From UBA1930 sp943371535 (GTDB lineage Bacteria > Bacteroidota > Bacteroidia > Chitinophagales > Chitinophagaceae), in assembly GCA_943371535.1 (NCBI GenBank), contig CALRVE020000015.1, positions 1-64,000 of the forward strand: a DNA stretch of 64,000 nt. The letters run 5' to 3'. The number at the start of each line of letters is the position of its first letter. Position 1 is the first letter of the stretch. Of the stretch, positions 36,041-44,800 are shown in pieces. The notes under the pieces are model-generated. The model worked only from the letters and a program-made list of their open reading frames with translations. It did not search any database and was not told where the DNA came from. A program made the position numbers and the translations under genes.

Positions 36041-36616
36041 TTATTTCGTCTTGTGTTTGGTGTACTTGCGAAATACTGTTGAATATCTATCGCCAAACTT
36101 TATAATGCTTATTGTGTCTAACTTAATGTTCTTTGGTTTGTCGTCAAATAGTCCATCTGGATTGTAGTTGTGAATACTAACACTTTTCTCTGTCACAGTT
36201 TTTATTTCACCAATCCAAAAGTCAAGGTAGTCATTGTTGATATTTTCAATAATAACGTGTATGTCATAACTTTTTAATGTTTTTAAAATGGATGTCCAGC
36301 TCGTCAATGGTAATGGTTTGTCAAAACCGTATGAAGTAGAAAGAATACCTTCTGCATTAAAAATTTTCCGTTGCGTTCGTTCATAGCTCGAAAGTCTAAG
36401 GCTGTCAAAATCGTCTAACCTAATTATTGCATATCCGTTAAGCATAAAGTCGCAGTCAAGTTGCAGAAACAAGAAACCCTTTGACATACCTAAAATAAAA
36501 CCTGATAGATTTTCTTCCTTGCCGCAAACAGTCCTGTATAGTTTTACAAAAGCCTTCTTGTCAATATACTTTTGTAACATTAAATTATATTCTTTGATTT
36601 TTTGTCGCTCTGTCAT
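36041..36616 (-). CDS. Hypothetical protein, cassette gene (191 aa)
   Basis: The N-terminal helix is followed by a likely SH3/Lsm-type small barrel (SGFILGMSKGFLFLQL...NGYAIIRLDDFDSLR). A second similar beta segment comes later (DFWIGEIKTVTEKSVSIHNYN...SIIKFGDRYSTVF). No catalytic motif is visible. It is the only gene of its cassette. The ends are TTAGCGGTA at 36030 and TACCGCCAAC at 36638, an imperfect match. Confidence 0.6.
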   Translation of the reverse strand: MTERQKIKEYNLMLQKYIDKKAFVKLYRTVCGKEENLSGFILGMSKGFLFLQLDCDFMLNGYAIIRLDDFDSLRLSSYERTQRKIFNAEGILSTSYGFDKPLPLTSWTSILKTLKSYDIHVIIENINNDYLDFWIGEIKTVTEKSVSIHNYNPDGLFDDKPKNIKLDTISIIKFGDRYSTVFRKYTKHKTK

Positions 36617-36637
36617 CTGAAGGGTGTCTGTTTAAAT

Positions 36638-36775
36638 TACCGCCAACGTTTTGGGGCTTTGCGAAGTGGCGGAATTTGAAGCACTTACTTTCAATTTAGA
36701 ACTAAACTTCTTTTGAAATTTGAATTTTAAATTTAACACTAAACCCGCCATTTTGCCAAGGTGCTGTTGTGCGTA
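36638..36775 (-). repeat. attC-like site
   Basis: Left end TACCGCCAAC then GTTTTGG and GGCTTTGCGAAGTGGCGG. Right arm CCGCCATTTTGCCAAGG, then TGCTGTTGTGCGTA. The right box reads CAAGG where the other sites have AAACC. The arms form the stem and about 70 nt form the loop. It directly follows the GNAT stop codon. Confidence 0.75.
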
Positions 36776-36782
36776 GTTCTTA

Positions 36783-37229
36783 TTATTTTTTCTTGAAATA
36801 TATCTTACTGTCTTTTAGTTTAAATCCAACGCTTGAATATAAATTTATTGCAGCCAATCTATGGTCTTCTGTAAAAAGAAGTATTTCAGAAAGTTCTTTT
36901 TCTTCACCCACTTTAACTAATAAGTTTATCAGTTTTCTTCCTATTCCTTTTCCACGTGAAGCTGAGTCTACAACTACATCTTCAATCCAACCCTTGTTTC
37001 CAGAAATAACTTTGTAAGTACACATTAATGCAATTCCAATTATTTTATTATTTTCCTCACAATATGCAATTGTAATTTGGTTTTTCTCATTCAATATTTC
37101 TTCAAGATCTAACTGAATTTTGTTTGGACTTAATTGACGGAATAATTCAGAAACTTGCTCTTTAATGTCTATGTTTAAATCAATTTTGTTTAAAATAGCT
37201 GTTTTCATTTCTTTTAAAGTTTTTTTCAA
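36783..37229 (-). CDS. GNAT-family N-acetyltransferase
   Basis: The 148-residue GNAT fold has the acetyl-CoA-binding loop in VVDSASRGKGIGRKLI (RGKGIG). The preceding strand is IGIALMCTYKVI and the C-terminal segment HRLAAINLYSSVGFK is typical. The acyl acceptor is unknown. It is a single-gene cassette with ends GTTGTGCGTA (36766) and TACGCACAAC (37306). Acetyltransferases are common integron cargo. Confidence 0.87.
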   Translation of the reverse strand: MKKTLKEMKTAILNKIDLNIDIKEQVSELFRQLSPNKIQLDLEEILNEKNQITIAYCEENNKIIGIALMCTYKVISGNKGWIEDVVVDSASRGKGIGRKLINLLVKVGEEKELSEILLFTEDHRLAAINLYSSVGFKLKDSKIYFKKK

Positions 37230-37305
37230 AAAAACAATTTTATTAACCTATTATTTGATTTGAAATTTTAAGTATAAGTCATATTTTCTAGTCACACGGC
37301 AGAAT

Positions 37306-37383
37306 TACGCACAACGTTCGGGGCTTGGCGTTGTGGCGGAATTTGAAAAACTGTCAGCCCGTTACGAAAGTTTGGTAAAGTTA
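37306..37383 (-). repeat. attC-like site, left half (split by IS)
   Basis: TACGCACAAC, then GTTCGG and GGCTTGGCGTTGTGGCGG. The expected complementary right arm is missing and an IS3 element begins at 37384. Confidence 0.7.
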
Positions 37384-37553
37384 TGTCTCGTCCTGAATTT
37401 AGTTGACTCGTTAAGGGAGATAATCCTAAATAATATTTACTAAGATAAATCATCCTGAATAATGTTGATTAAAAAGTTGTTTGCCTGTGTGTTGGCAAAA
37501 AAAGTTCAGTAGCCCTTAACAGCTAAAGGAACTTTTTTTTGTGCGTTGGCTAG

Positions 37554-38435
37554 TCAGGTTAGTTGCATATTTTCCTCCTTTTTTTTGGGTGTCCAGTAGT
37601 AGTTTTTCCAACGTTTTATTTGTGGTCCTTTTTGTTGGTGTACTTCATGGGGTGTTTGATAATTTAAGCTGCTGTGCCTTCGTTTATGGTTGTAGATAAT
37701 GATACATCTACTAATGTGTAAAGCAGCCTGTTCTATGGTGTCATAATAGGCACTGATTAACTCTGTTTTCAGTATGCCATTTATTCTTTCTGCTAAGGCA
37801 TTTTCGTAAGGATCTCCATTTTGGGTCATACTAATTAAAGCATGATTTTGTTGCAGTAAATTTACATATTCAGTACTGCAATATTGGATGCCTCTATCAC
37901 TATGATGCATCACAATTGTTTCAACAGGTTTTTGATACAAAGCCTTCTTTAATGCCACAACAGCACTACTTACTTTCATATCATCACTTACATGAAAACC
38001 AACAATTTTTCTGCTGTAGGCATCTGTAATTAAAAACAAATATGCAAACCTGTTTTTAAGCGGTATGTAAGTAATATCACTTACCCATAGTTCATGAGCT
38101 TTCATTGGCTCAAAATCCTTTGCCAGATTAGGAAATCGGCGAAAATGATGTTTACTGTTGGTGGTGTGAACACTACGTTTTGTTTTACGAATTAGAAGGT
38201 TGTTTTTTGCTAATATATCAAAGAAAGCATCCCTACCTATGGATATGTTTTGTTGTATAAAAAAGGGTAGTAGCATAACAAAAAGTTTTCTTCCTCCACA
38301 TCGAGGTTGCTGATGACGAATAAGGTGTATTTGTTGCACAATCAGGTCTTCATTTACCTGCTTTTTGAGTTCTCTTTTTTGTTGTTGATGATAAGCTTGT
38401 GGAGAATAATCCAACAGTCGACAAATCGATTTCAA
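37554..38435 (-). CDS. IS3-family transposase OrfB (DDE)
   Basis: The 293-residue catalytic part has DDE motif residues: D in ELWVSDITYIPL, D in MHHSDRGIQYCS and E in NALAERINGILK. The frame is open upstream of the TTG at 38435 and overlaps orfA in the -1 frame. The slippery heptamer A-AAA-AAG lies at 38486-38492 (minus strand), so the active protein is probably an OrfAB fusion made by frameshifting. Confidence 0.9.
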   Translation of the reverse strand: MKSICRLLDYSPQAYHQQQKRELKKQVNEDLIVQQIHLIRHQQPRCGGRKLFVMLLPFFIQQNISIGRDAFFDILAKNNLLIRKTKRSVHTTNSKHHFRRFPNLAKDFEPMKAHELWVSDITYIPLKNRFAYLFLITDAYSRKIVGFHVSDDMKVSSAVVALKKALYQKPVETIVMHHSDRGIQYCSTEYVNLLQQNHALISMTQNGDPYENALAERINGILKTELISAYYDTIEQAALHISRCIIIYNHKRRHSSLNYQTPHEVHQQKGPQIKRWKNYYWTPKKKEENMQLT

Positions 38436-38458
38436 ACTAAAAAATGGATTGGTCTTTT

Positions 38459-38854
38459 TTATTGCTCGGACTGTTGGTTGCCAGACTTTTTTCTGATACT
38501 GATATCAAGTTGTTTTTCTGCAATATTAATCATGGTATCCAATGCATCAGCTCTCAACTTTTCCCATTTCAATTGCTTCTCTAAAAGAGCAATTTTCTGT
38601 TGCATGGCTTCCATATTTTGCAGCTGTTCATCCGTGTGTTTGGGTGTAGAACTATTCATGGAACTGGTGTTGTATTGTTGCTGTTTTTGAGTGAGTGGCA
38701 AGTTATGAATTCCCTGATGAATCATGACCCATTTGTTGATCGTAGTTCGGCTCACTCCATACTTGGCTGCCAATTGGCGATAACCTGTTCCCTGGGTTAA
38801 ATACTCTGTAATACACTGTTGTTTGATGTCCATTTTTGGTTGGTTTTTAGTCAA
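38459..38854 (-). CDS. IS3-family OrfA
   Basis: The 131 residues have an N-terminal helix-turn-helix (ITEYLTQGTGYRQLAAKYGVSRTTINKWV). A leucine-zipper-like coiled coil follows (MEAMQQKIALLEKQLKWEKLRADAL). It binds the element ends and regulates transposition. Translation is likely to slip -1 at 38486-38492 into orfB. Confidence 0.9.
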   Translation of the reverse strand: MTKNQPKMDIKQQCITEYLTQGTGYRQLAAKYGVSRTTINKWVMIHQGIHNLPLTQKQQQYNTSSMNSSTPKHTDEQLQNMEAMQQKIALLEKQLKWEKLRADALDTMINIAEKQLDISIRKKSGNQQSEQ

Positions 38855-38873
38855 CCTATATCAGGACAAGACA

Positions 38874-38934
38874 ATACAAATGTTGAGGATTAATCCGTCA
38901 AGCCACACTTGCACAAAACCTCTTGTTAGCGGTA
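38874..38934 (-). repeat. attC-like site, right half (split by IS)
   Basis: Right arm CCGTCAAGCCACACTTGCAC, then AAAACCTCTT and GTTAGCGGTA. The partner left arm should contain TTTGTGCAAGTG, which differs from the left half at 37306-37383, so the halves came from two sites. Confidence 0.7.
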
Positions 38935-38944
38935 GGTTTTATCA

Positions 38945-39784
38945 TTAGTGGCTATTTATAAAGTTATTAAATTCGGCTTTTCCAATCGGGCTTTCAAATA
39001 AAGAGCCGTGTCCACCACCTGTAATCTCAATAAACTGACTGTTTTGGCAATTTGAACAGCTTAGTACATCTTTTTTAAAAGTTGGCCAAGTGTAAAGTTG
39101 AATTGGAGAGTCACTTAATCCTTGAATAAATAAAATGTCAGACTTAAACCCATTAGTAAAATTAAGTAACGACCTTTGAAAGTATGGATTGGGGTTGCTT
39201 GATGTAGTTCCATATACGTTTTTCAATTTTGTGCATACAGCACTTGGTTGAATTTGATCATTTTCCTCTAATTGACATCTATAAACTAGATTTAATGGAC
39301 CCGGTGCATTTGCTATTACTCCATTTGTCTTATGCATTGTGTTAAGCCTTGTTACCATATAGCCTCCTTGAGAGTGTCCTCCCAAGAATATTTTTTTTAC
39401 AGTTATCCCTAATTCTTGACTTGCTTTATTTTTCAACCATAATAATGCAGCCTCACATTTGACAATATTGTCGCCTAATAAAACATTTTCTTGGGGATAT
39501 GCTACGCTTACAATCATCATATCATTTCTGTTTAAAATTCCTTTGAATTTATCAAGAGTGTTATTTGCAGCGGTAAGAATTTCATTATCAGAAGTTACAC
39601 TTCCGTGAAATACAAGTAAAACATCTAAGTCGTTAATTGTGGGTTTATCTATTATAACGTCCACACTAACTGAATTATAAGAAATGGTTTTAGTTTGTCG
39701 ATAAGCAGTTGGGATAGGTGTGTCTGCACTGTTGTCCTTGTTACAAGAAAAAATTATAACAGAAAGTAAAATTAGTAGTCTCAT
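38945..39784 (-). CDS. Alpha/beta-hydrolase lipoprotein, cassette gene
   Basis: The 279 residues start with a lipobox (LLSVIIFSC). The nucleophile elbow is FLGGHSQGGYMV (GxSxG), the acid lies in LFIQGLSDSP and the histidine in ITGGGHGSLF. It resembles the LpqC/polyhydroxybutyrate-depolymerase branch of esterases. Likely attached to a membrane facing the periplasm or the surface. Single-gene cassette with ends GTTAGCGGTA (38925) and TACCGCTAAC (39845). Confidence 0.82.
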   Translation of the reverse strand: MRLLILLSVIIFSCNKDNSADTPIPTAYRQTKTISYNSVSVDVIIDKPTINDLDVLLVFHGSVTSDNEILTAANNTLDKFKGILNRNDMMIVSVAYPQENVLLGDNIVKCEAALLWLKNKASQELGITVKKIFLGGHSQGGYMVTRLNTMHKTNGVIANAPGPLNLVYRCQLEENDQIQPSAVCTKLKNVYGTTSSNPNPYFQRSLLNFTNGFKSDILFIQGLSDSPIQLYTWPTFKKDVLSCSNCQNSQFIEITGGGHGSLFESPIGKAEFNNFINSH

Positions 39785-39844
39785 ATTTCTTTTTTTTCAA
39801 TTAGACGTGCTTTTTTCTAAATGGTTTAATGTCGTCAGTAAACT

Positions 39845-40046
39845 TACCGCTAACGGACAGGGCTTGCTGCTGTGCTGGTATTCATTGAACGTCCTGCCCG
39901 GAACCGCTGCTGATTGAAAATATGAAGATGAAGTTAACAACAAAAAGCTAAATAGAATTACGTCGGCTGGAGCTACTGCTGATAGCGATAAAAAGATGAG
40001 AATATATTCGTCAGCCAGCATAGCAGCAAACCCCCTGTTGTACGCA
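39845..40046 (-). repeat. attC-like site
   Basis: Left TACCGCTAAC-GGACAG-GGCTTGCTGCTGTGCTGG, right CCAGCATAGCAGCAAACC-CCC-T-GTTGTACGCA. The inner stem (TGCTGC / GCAGCA) differs from other sites but pairs well. Loop about 130 nt. It also fills most of the gap between the hydrolase and the copper operon. Confidence 0.8.
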
Positions 40047-40114
40047 TACCCTATCTTCTCGGTCATCTACAATGTGGGTCTGTGTCGCACCGCATGATGG
40101 TTGCCGTGTGTGGG

Positions 40115-40185
40115 GCAAGGCAGGCTCTTGGGCAGGTTGGCTTTTGTGCTTTGGGTTTGTGTGCCTGCCCATGTGCCTGACTTGC
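40115..40185. repeat. Second-family hairpin (B type)
   Basis: GCAAGGCAGGCTCTTGGGCA pairs with TGCCCATGTGCCTGACTTGC apart from a few mismatches. The conserved GCTCTT/ATGTGC part leaves two T-T mismatches. It lies 69 bp inside the left end of the copper cassette, after the MCO stop. Confidence 0.7.
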
Positions 40186-40306
40186 AGCGTTGGCTTGTTA
40201 GAGAATTCAAATTATTCTGTCCATAGTGTGAGTGTAAAATAAAACAGTCGGGCAGAAATATTTATTGTGTCAAACTGCCCGACTGCTACTGATAAATTGT
40301 GATGTT

Positions 40307-42559
40307 TTAATAATTAAATGTCAAGCCCACGCCAAAGCCCATGTCGCTGTCATAGTGTGTCCGCATGGAAAGGTTACGGGTGAAAATATAATTCAGTCCT
40401 GCCATGTATTCTTTGTCTGTGTTAACCATAAATGCAAAACGAAGCCGCTTGGTTACTGGAATGTCTTCTCTCATTAATTGCAAACGAACAATACCATCGG
40501 TGAAAATTTCTGTTTGGAAACGAACCAACATAGGCAAAGTATAGTTTACACCAACACTTAATACCGCTCTGTTGTCTTTTGTATTTGTCTGCCCAAAGAG
40601 GTTTTTCTCTTGTTCGTCAATGCCCATTTTTCTGTAACGCCAGTCAAAGCCTACAAATGGCATGAGCCATTGCATTTTTCCTAAGTACCTGCCAATATGA
40701 GTTTCTGTTTCGTAGCCGTGCATGTCGTGATAACCCAAACGCCATTCGCTGCCGATGCTCCAACGGGTATTTTGTAACATCATTTCTCCGTCATTACCAT
40801 TTGTTGCAAAATCATTTTGAAACATGAAGTGCATTTTTCTGTCGTCTGCAAATAATTTGCGTTGTGCCAGTTTAGGATTTGGTATTAAAGGATTGGCTGC
40901 TTGATTTTCGTAAGTAAAAACTCTGCCCATACCACTCATCATGTGATATAAAATATGGCAATGAAAAAACCAATCACCTTCTACATTGGCGTTAAATTCT
41001 AAAGTGTCGGTTTCCATTGGCATAATGTCCACAATATTTTTAAGTGGTGCATTGTCGCCCTGCCCGTTTAACAAACGAAAGTCGTGTCCGTGCAAGTGCA
41101 TGGGGTGCCGCATCATTGAATTATTATAAATAACGATACGAATATTTTCACCTTTTTTAATTAAAATTTTATCTGCTTCGCTTACTACCTTGTTGTCTAA
41201 ACTCCAAACATAGCGGTTCATATTTCCTGTAAGTGTAAATTTTAATTCCTTTACTGGTGCATCTTTTGGAAGGGCTGTATTGATTGGAGATTTAAGCATA
41301 GCATAATTCAGCGTAACAATATCTGCCAAAGCATTGGCATTATAGCGGTTTGGGTCTTTGTCATCTTGCTTTGGTTTAGCATCTCCAGTAATTTCAGGAT
41401 ACATTACTACATTCATATCCATTTGATTCAGGCTCATGTTCATACCCATATCATCCAAATCGCCATTCATTTTCATCATGTCGTTCATCATCTTCATCCC
41501 TTCAAAATATTTCAATCTTGGTTGCGGTGAAACCAATTGTTTAATGCCATTGCCGATATAATAAGATGCTGAATTTGTACGGTCTTCGGTTGTTGCTAAA
41601 AATTCAAAGGCTGTATTTTCTGCTGGGATTGTTACCACCACATCGTAAGTTTCAGAAACGGCAATAATCAACCTGTCCACTTCAACAGGTTCTACATCGT
41701 TGCCATCATTAGCAACAACAGTAATTTTTCCACCAGCATAAGTAAGCCAGAAGTATGATGATGCTCCACCATTTGAAATACGAAGCCTGACTTTATCACC
41801 GCCTTTCAATTGCTTCCCTTCAATTCTTGTAAGGTCTGTACTGGGTTTACCATTCATTAAAATTTTATCGTAGTACACATCGCTTACATCCATTGCCAAC
41901 ATTCGTTTCCATTCATTTTTTAGTTTGGTTTTAAAATGCCCTGCTTTAATGGCTTCTCCATAACTCTGAACTGCATTTTTTTTCAATGCCGGGTAATCGT
42001 TTGCATTGTGCAACATTCTATGAATGTTTTCAGGTTTTATGTTTGTCCATTCGCTTAACACTATGGGAACGGTTGCCAAATCATCAATGCCTTTTCTAAA
42101 AGTTGGGTCATTTGTTTTTTTGAGCATTACAAAATTTCCATACATGCCTATTTGTTCTTGCAAACCTGAATGGCTATGATACCAGTGTGTACCGTTTTGA
42201 ATAATTGGAAACCTGTAAATATGTGTAGTATGAGGCTTGATGGGCATTTGTGTCAGGTTAGGTACACCATCTTCTTTGTTAGGCAAAAACAAGCCGTGCC
42301 AGTGCAAAGATGTTTCTTCATTCATTTCATTATGTACATAAATTTCTGCTGTATCGCCTTCGGTAAATGTAAGTGTGGGCATAGGAATTTGCCCGTTTAC
42401 TGCGATTGCTCTTTTTGCTTTTCCTGTAAAATTTACAATAGTGTCTTTTACATACAAGTCGTACCGAACTATTTTTTGAGCAAATAAATTTGATATGAGT
42501 AATGTAAAAAGTATTGCTAACGGCAACACTTTTTTACAAAGAGTTTTTTGTATAGCCAT
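40307..42559 (-). CDS. Multicopper oxidase fused to a CopB-like barrel domain
   Basis: The 750-residue protein has a signal peptide and three cupredoxin domains with copper motifs HWHG, HSHS, HPMHLHGHDF and HCHILYHMMSGM. A methionine-rich segment in the middle (MKMMNDMMKMNGDLDDMGM) is typical of CopA-type oxidases. The last 170 residues (YETETHIGRYLGKMQW...NYIFTRNLSMRTHYDSD) look like the barrel end of CopB. It probably oxidises Cu(I) and removes copper from the periplasm. Last gene of the five-gene cassette operon. Confidence 0.87.
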   Translation of the reverse strand: MAIQKTLCKKVLPLAILFTLLISNLFAQKIVRYDLYVKDTIVNFTGKAKRAIAVNGQIPMPTLTFTEGDTAEIYVHNEMNEETSLHWHGLFLPNKEDGVPNLTQMPIKPHTTHIYRFPIIQNGTHWYHSHSGLQEQIGMYGNFVMLKKTNDPTFRKGIDDLATVPIVLSEWTNIKPENIHRMLHNANDYPALKKNAVQSYGEAIKAGHFKTKLKNEWKRMLAMDVSDVYYDKILMNGKPSTDLTRIEGKQLKGGDKVRLRISNGGASSYFWLTYAGGKITVVANDGNDVEPVEVDRLIIAVSETYDVVVTIPAENTAFEFLATTEDRTNSASYYIGNGIKQLVSPQPRLKYFEGMKMMNDMMKMNGDLDDMGMNMSLNQMDMNVVMYPEITGDAKPKQDDKDPNRYNANALADIVTLNYAMLKSPINTALPKDAPVKELKFTLTGNMNRYVWSLDNKVVSEADKILIKKGENIRIVIYNNSMMRHPMHLHGHDFRLLNGQGDNAPLKNIVDIMPMETDTLEFNANVEGDWFFHCHILYHMMSGMGRVFTYENQAANPLIPNPKLAQRKLFADDRKMHFMFQNDFATNGNDGEMMLQNTRWSIGSEWRLGYHDMHGYETETHIGRYLGKMQWLMPFVGFDWRYRKMGIDEQEKNLFGQTNTKDNRAVLSVGVNYTLPMLVRFQTEIFTDGIVRLQLMREDIPVTKRLRFAFMVNTDKEYMAGLNYIFTRNLSMRTHYDSDMGFGVGLTFNY

Positions 42560-42626
42560 TTCAAAAATTTCATTTGTGTGAGATTAAATAGGGCATGACT
42601 GTTTTTTGCAATCATGCCCTTTGTTA

Positions 42627-43499
42627 TTATTGCTTAATAGTTTCAACTGTTTTGCCGCAACTAAGCATTTGAGAACCGTAGTAAGGATTCTTTACTCCGC
42701 TTTCTTTACTTAACCAGTTTGCTCCTTTGCCATCGTTTGCCATTGGGCAAAACTGGTAATAAACAGTTTCCGCTGGTTTTACGACTTTAATTAACTCATA
42801 CATATTTTTTGAAAGGCTCATAAAATGGTCTCTCTGGTGTGATATGTCCTTTGTTCCGTTTATATGTTCTGCATCTTCTTTCAGGTCGTTTAACACTTTC
42901 ATCCAAACGGTGTGAACATTCATTGGCAACTTGTCCATTTTTACTGCATTGATAGCAGTTTCCAAATCTTTAGCTTTTGCTGATGCTGTATTGCCATCTG
43001 TTTTTACCAACGCATCTTTCAAAGCAAAGTAAGTGTCAAAAACTACCGTCAACTGGTTTGTTTCCTGTGAGGTATTGTTCATGCCGTCATACTGGTGGCT
43101 GCCATGATTTTGCATAGGCTTTGTTGTGTCCTTTGCTGGTTGTGTTACAATCGCCACTTGCTTTTTTTCTCTGTCGTATTTGCAGCAGCCTGGTAATTTA
43201 TCGTAAGCTGCATCAGGTGCAAGAAAACTTTGATTGTCATAACCTGCAAGGGCTATGTTTTTTAAAACTGCATCCAAAGTTGTTTTCTTACTGTCGTAAG
43301 TGATAGATGCCATCTTGGTTTCTTCGTTCCAGTCGGCTTTTGAAATTTTCTTTTTGTTGGCGGCTTTTTCTATAGTGGTTTCACACATTCCGCAATTGCC
43401 ATAAACTTTTACGGTTTCAGTTTTGGCATTATTTATTTGAGATTGGCAAGCTGTGGTTGATAATAAAACAACTGCTGCCAGTAATATTATTGATTTCAT
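42627..43499 (-). CDS. HMA domain plus DUF3347 periplasmic protein
   Basis: The 290-residue lipoprotein (lipobox STTAC) has an HMA-like domain with GNCGMCETTI. A DUF3347 domain follows (VFDTYFALKDALVKTDG, FMSLSKNMYELIK, YYQFCPMAN) and ends in NPYYGSQMLSCG. DUF3347 is known from copper and efflux systems, where the Cys/Met sites bind metal. It probably delivers or buffers copper near the oxidase encoded 67 bp downstream. Confidence 0.85.
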   Translation of the reverse strand: MKSIILLAAVVLLSTTACQSQINNAKTETVKVYGNCGMCETTIEKAANKKKISKADWNEETKMASITYDSKKTTLDAVLKNIALAGYDNQSFLAPDAAYDKLPGCCKYDREKKQVAIVTQPAKDTTKPMQNHGSHQYDGMNNTSQETNQLTVVFDTYFALKDALVKTDGNTASAKAKDLETAINAVKMDKLPMNVHTVWMKVLNDLKEDAEHINGTKDISHQRDHFMSLSKNMYELIKVVKPAETVYYQFCPMANDGKGANWLSKESGVKNPYYGSQMLSCGKTVETIKQ

Positions 43500-43586
43500 T
43501 TCTTTTGAGTTTTAATTATTGATTTATGAGATGCACATTGAGCCGATGCACTTTTATAGTGTCGGCATACAAAAACTAACAGTAAA

Positions 43587-43976
43587 TCAAATCAGAAAAA
43601 CGCAATGAAGAATGTAAAGCCGTTCTCTTGGGATTTTAGGCGGAGCATTAGATACAGGAAAAGCCAGTGATGTTGGTGTTACTTTAAAGCTAAAGTCCGC
43701 AACGGGAGTAATTAATGCAGGAACATCTAAAAACTGAATGTATTGTGCTGTTGCACTTTTTTGATGTTCGGTTTTAAGTTTTACTTGTTTGTGTTCGTCT
43801 TTGCAGCAACCTCCTTTCTTTTCCTTCATGCCACATTTGCCACATTCCTTTTCTTTTTCACCATGCCACAAACTCCAACCAACAAACTCGTTCATGCAAT
43901 AGTGCATATGAATAGTTGCCCCCATGGTTGCAGAACCATAGATTAAGAGAAGCAATATGACAACTATTTTTTTCAC
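43587..43976 (-). CDS. HYC_CC_PP-family protein
   Basis: The 129 residues have a signal peptide, an MHYCMNEFVGWSLW motif and two Cys pairs (CGKCGMKEKKGGCC). A proline-containing C-terminus follows. This matches the HYC_CC_PP family of small metal-related proteins common in Bacteroidota. The exact job is unknown; copper binding is likely from the motifs and the operon. Confidence 0.8.
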   Translation of the reverse strand: MKKIVVILLLLIYGSATMGATIHMHYCMNEFVGWSLWHGEKEKECGKCGMKEKKGGCCKDEHKQVKLKTEHQKSATAQYIQFLDVPALITPVADFSFKVTPTSLAFPVSNAPPKIPRERLYILHCVFLI

Positions 43977-44009
43977 CGTAGCAAAGATAGGTTTTTAAAA
44001 TGTACTGGT

Positions 44010-44723
44010 TTATAGCATGGTTATCAGCATTATTCCACTCATGGCAATCATTAAGGCATCTTCAATAATTGTTACCGTACTCATTGGCAGATTAAATACT
44101 GCACCCAAACAGGCACATTGTATTTTTCTTTTGTTTAATACACTCTGTAAAACCCCAATTATACTGATTGTCATTACAACAAACGTAACAATATTCGTAG
44201 CGAAAGGTTGAAAGTTGGTAGCATACGCAATACCCAATCCCAATTCTATAAAGGCATAAATAAAACCCCATGCTTTTATTTTCTTTGCTACAATATCATA
44301 CATGCTGTAGCTTTCAGCAAAACCTTTCAGGTCAAGCATTTTAAAGAAGGAAAAAGTAAGAAAGAAACCTGCCATAAAAATATTCATGGCTTGCATCCAA
44401 TGAAATGTACTGTGTTGTATTCCTGCAATAATTGAAATGGTGGTTATGTAGGCAAAAATTATTAGGATTGGTTTGTATGTAGCAAACCAGCTTTTTGCTT
44501 GTTGCGCTGTTTCATTGTGTTCTGCGGCTGTAATGGAATATTTTTTATCCAACGCATTTTGAAATGTGGAAAGAGCAATATGCTTTTCCATTGTAATGGT
44601 TGCTGATTGTTTTTCTTTTGAAATTTCCACTTCGGTAACATTAGGCAACATCAATAAACTGCTTTTTACTTTTGCTTCGCAACTGCTGCAAGTCATGCCT
44701 GTAACTTTATAAGTATGTGTCAT
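44010..44723 (-). CDS. HMA domain fused to a MauE/DoxX-like membrane domain
   Basis: I set the start at the ATG at 44723, since the GTG at 44741 overlaps a -7 box TACCTTTG at 44741-44748. An N-terminal HMA domain (VTGMTCSSCEAKVKSSL) binds a soft metal. About four membrane helices follow, including LDLKGFAESYSMYDIVAKK and a CACLGAVFNLP loop typical of MauE-like proteins. It may move copper or reducing equivalents through the inner membrane. Confidence 0.82.
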   Translation of the reverse strand: MTHTYKVTGMTCSSCEAKVKSSLLMLPNVTEVEISKEKQSATITMEKHIALSTFQNALDKKYSITAAEHNETAQQAKSWFATYKPILIIFAYITTISIIAGIQHSTFHWMQAMNIFMAGFFLTFSFFKMLDLKGFAESYSMYDIVAKKIKAWGFIYAFIELGLGIAYATNFQPFATNIVTFVVMTISIIGVLQSVLNKRKIQCACLGAVFNLPMSTVTIIEDALMIAMSGIMLITML

Positions 44724-44800
44724 TGTTAATTTGTTTGACACAAAGGTAATTTGAGTGTTTGGGGTAGCTGTTGTGGAATTTTGTATTAGAGTTGTAAGAT

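Larger units (their letters stand above)
37384..38873 (-). mobile_element. IS3-family insertion sequence, apparently intact
   Basis: The 1490-bp element is bounded by imperfect 24-bp terminal inverted repeats: left TGTCTCGTCCTGA..., right ...TCAGGACAAGACA, 19 of 24 paired. orfA and orfB have the IS3 arrangement with a -1 frameshift. No target-site duplication is visible (TTA on the left, ATA on the right). The two halves of the attC-like site it interrupts do not match each other. Confidence 0.88.

Noticed and set aside
34639..36096. Long N-terminal extensions of DUF6671 (to 34639) and dihydroorotase (to 36096)
   Set aside because: The first would overlap the dihydroorotase gene. The second runs through a degenerate attC-like site. 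Family-like starts exist at 34579 and 35940.
37384..38873. Composite transposon formed by the IS3 element and the relic at 33513
   Set aside because: The relic lacks one end and most of its genes. The blocks between them are bounded by attC-like sites and not by IS ends.
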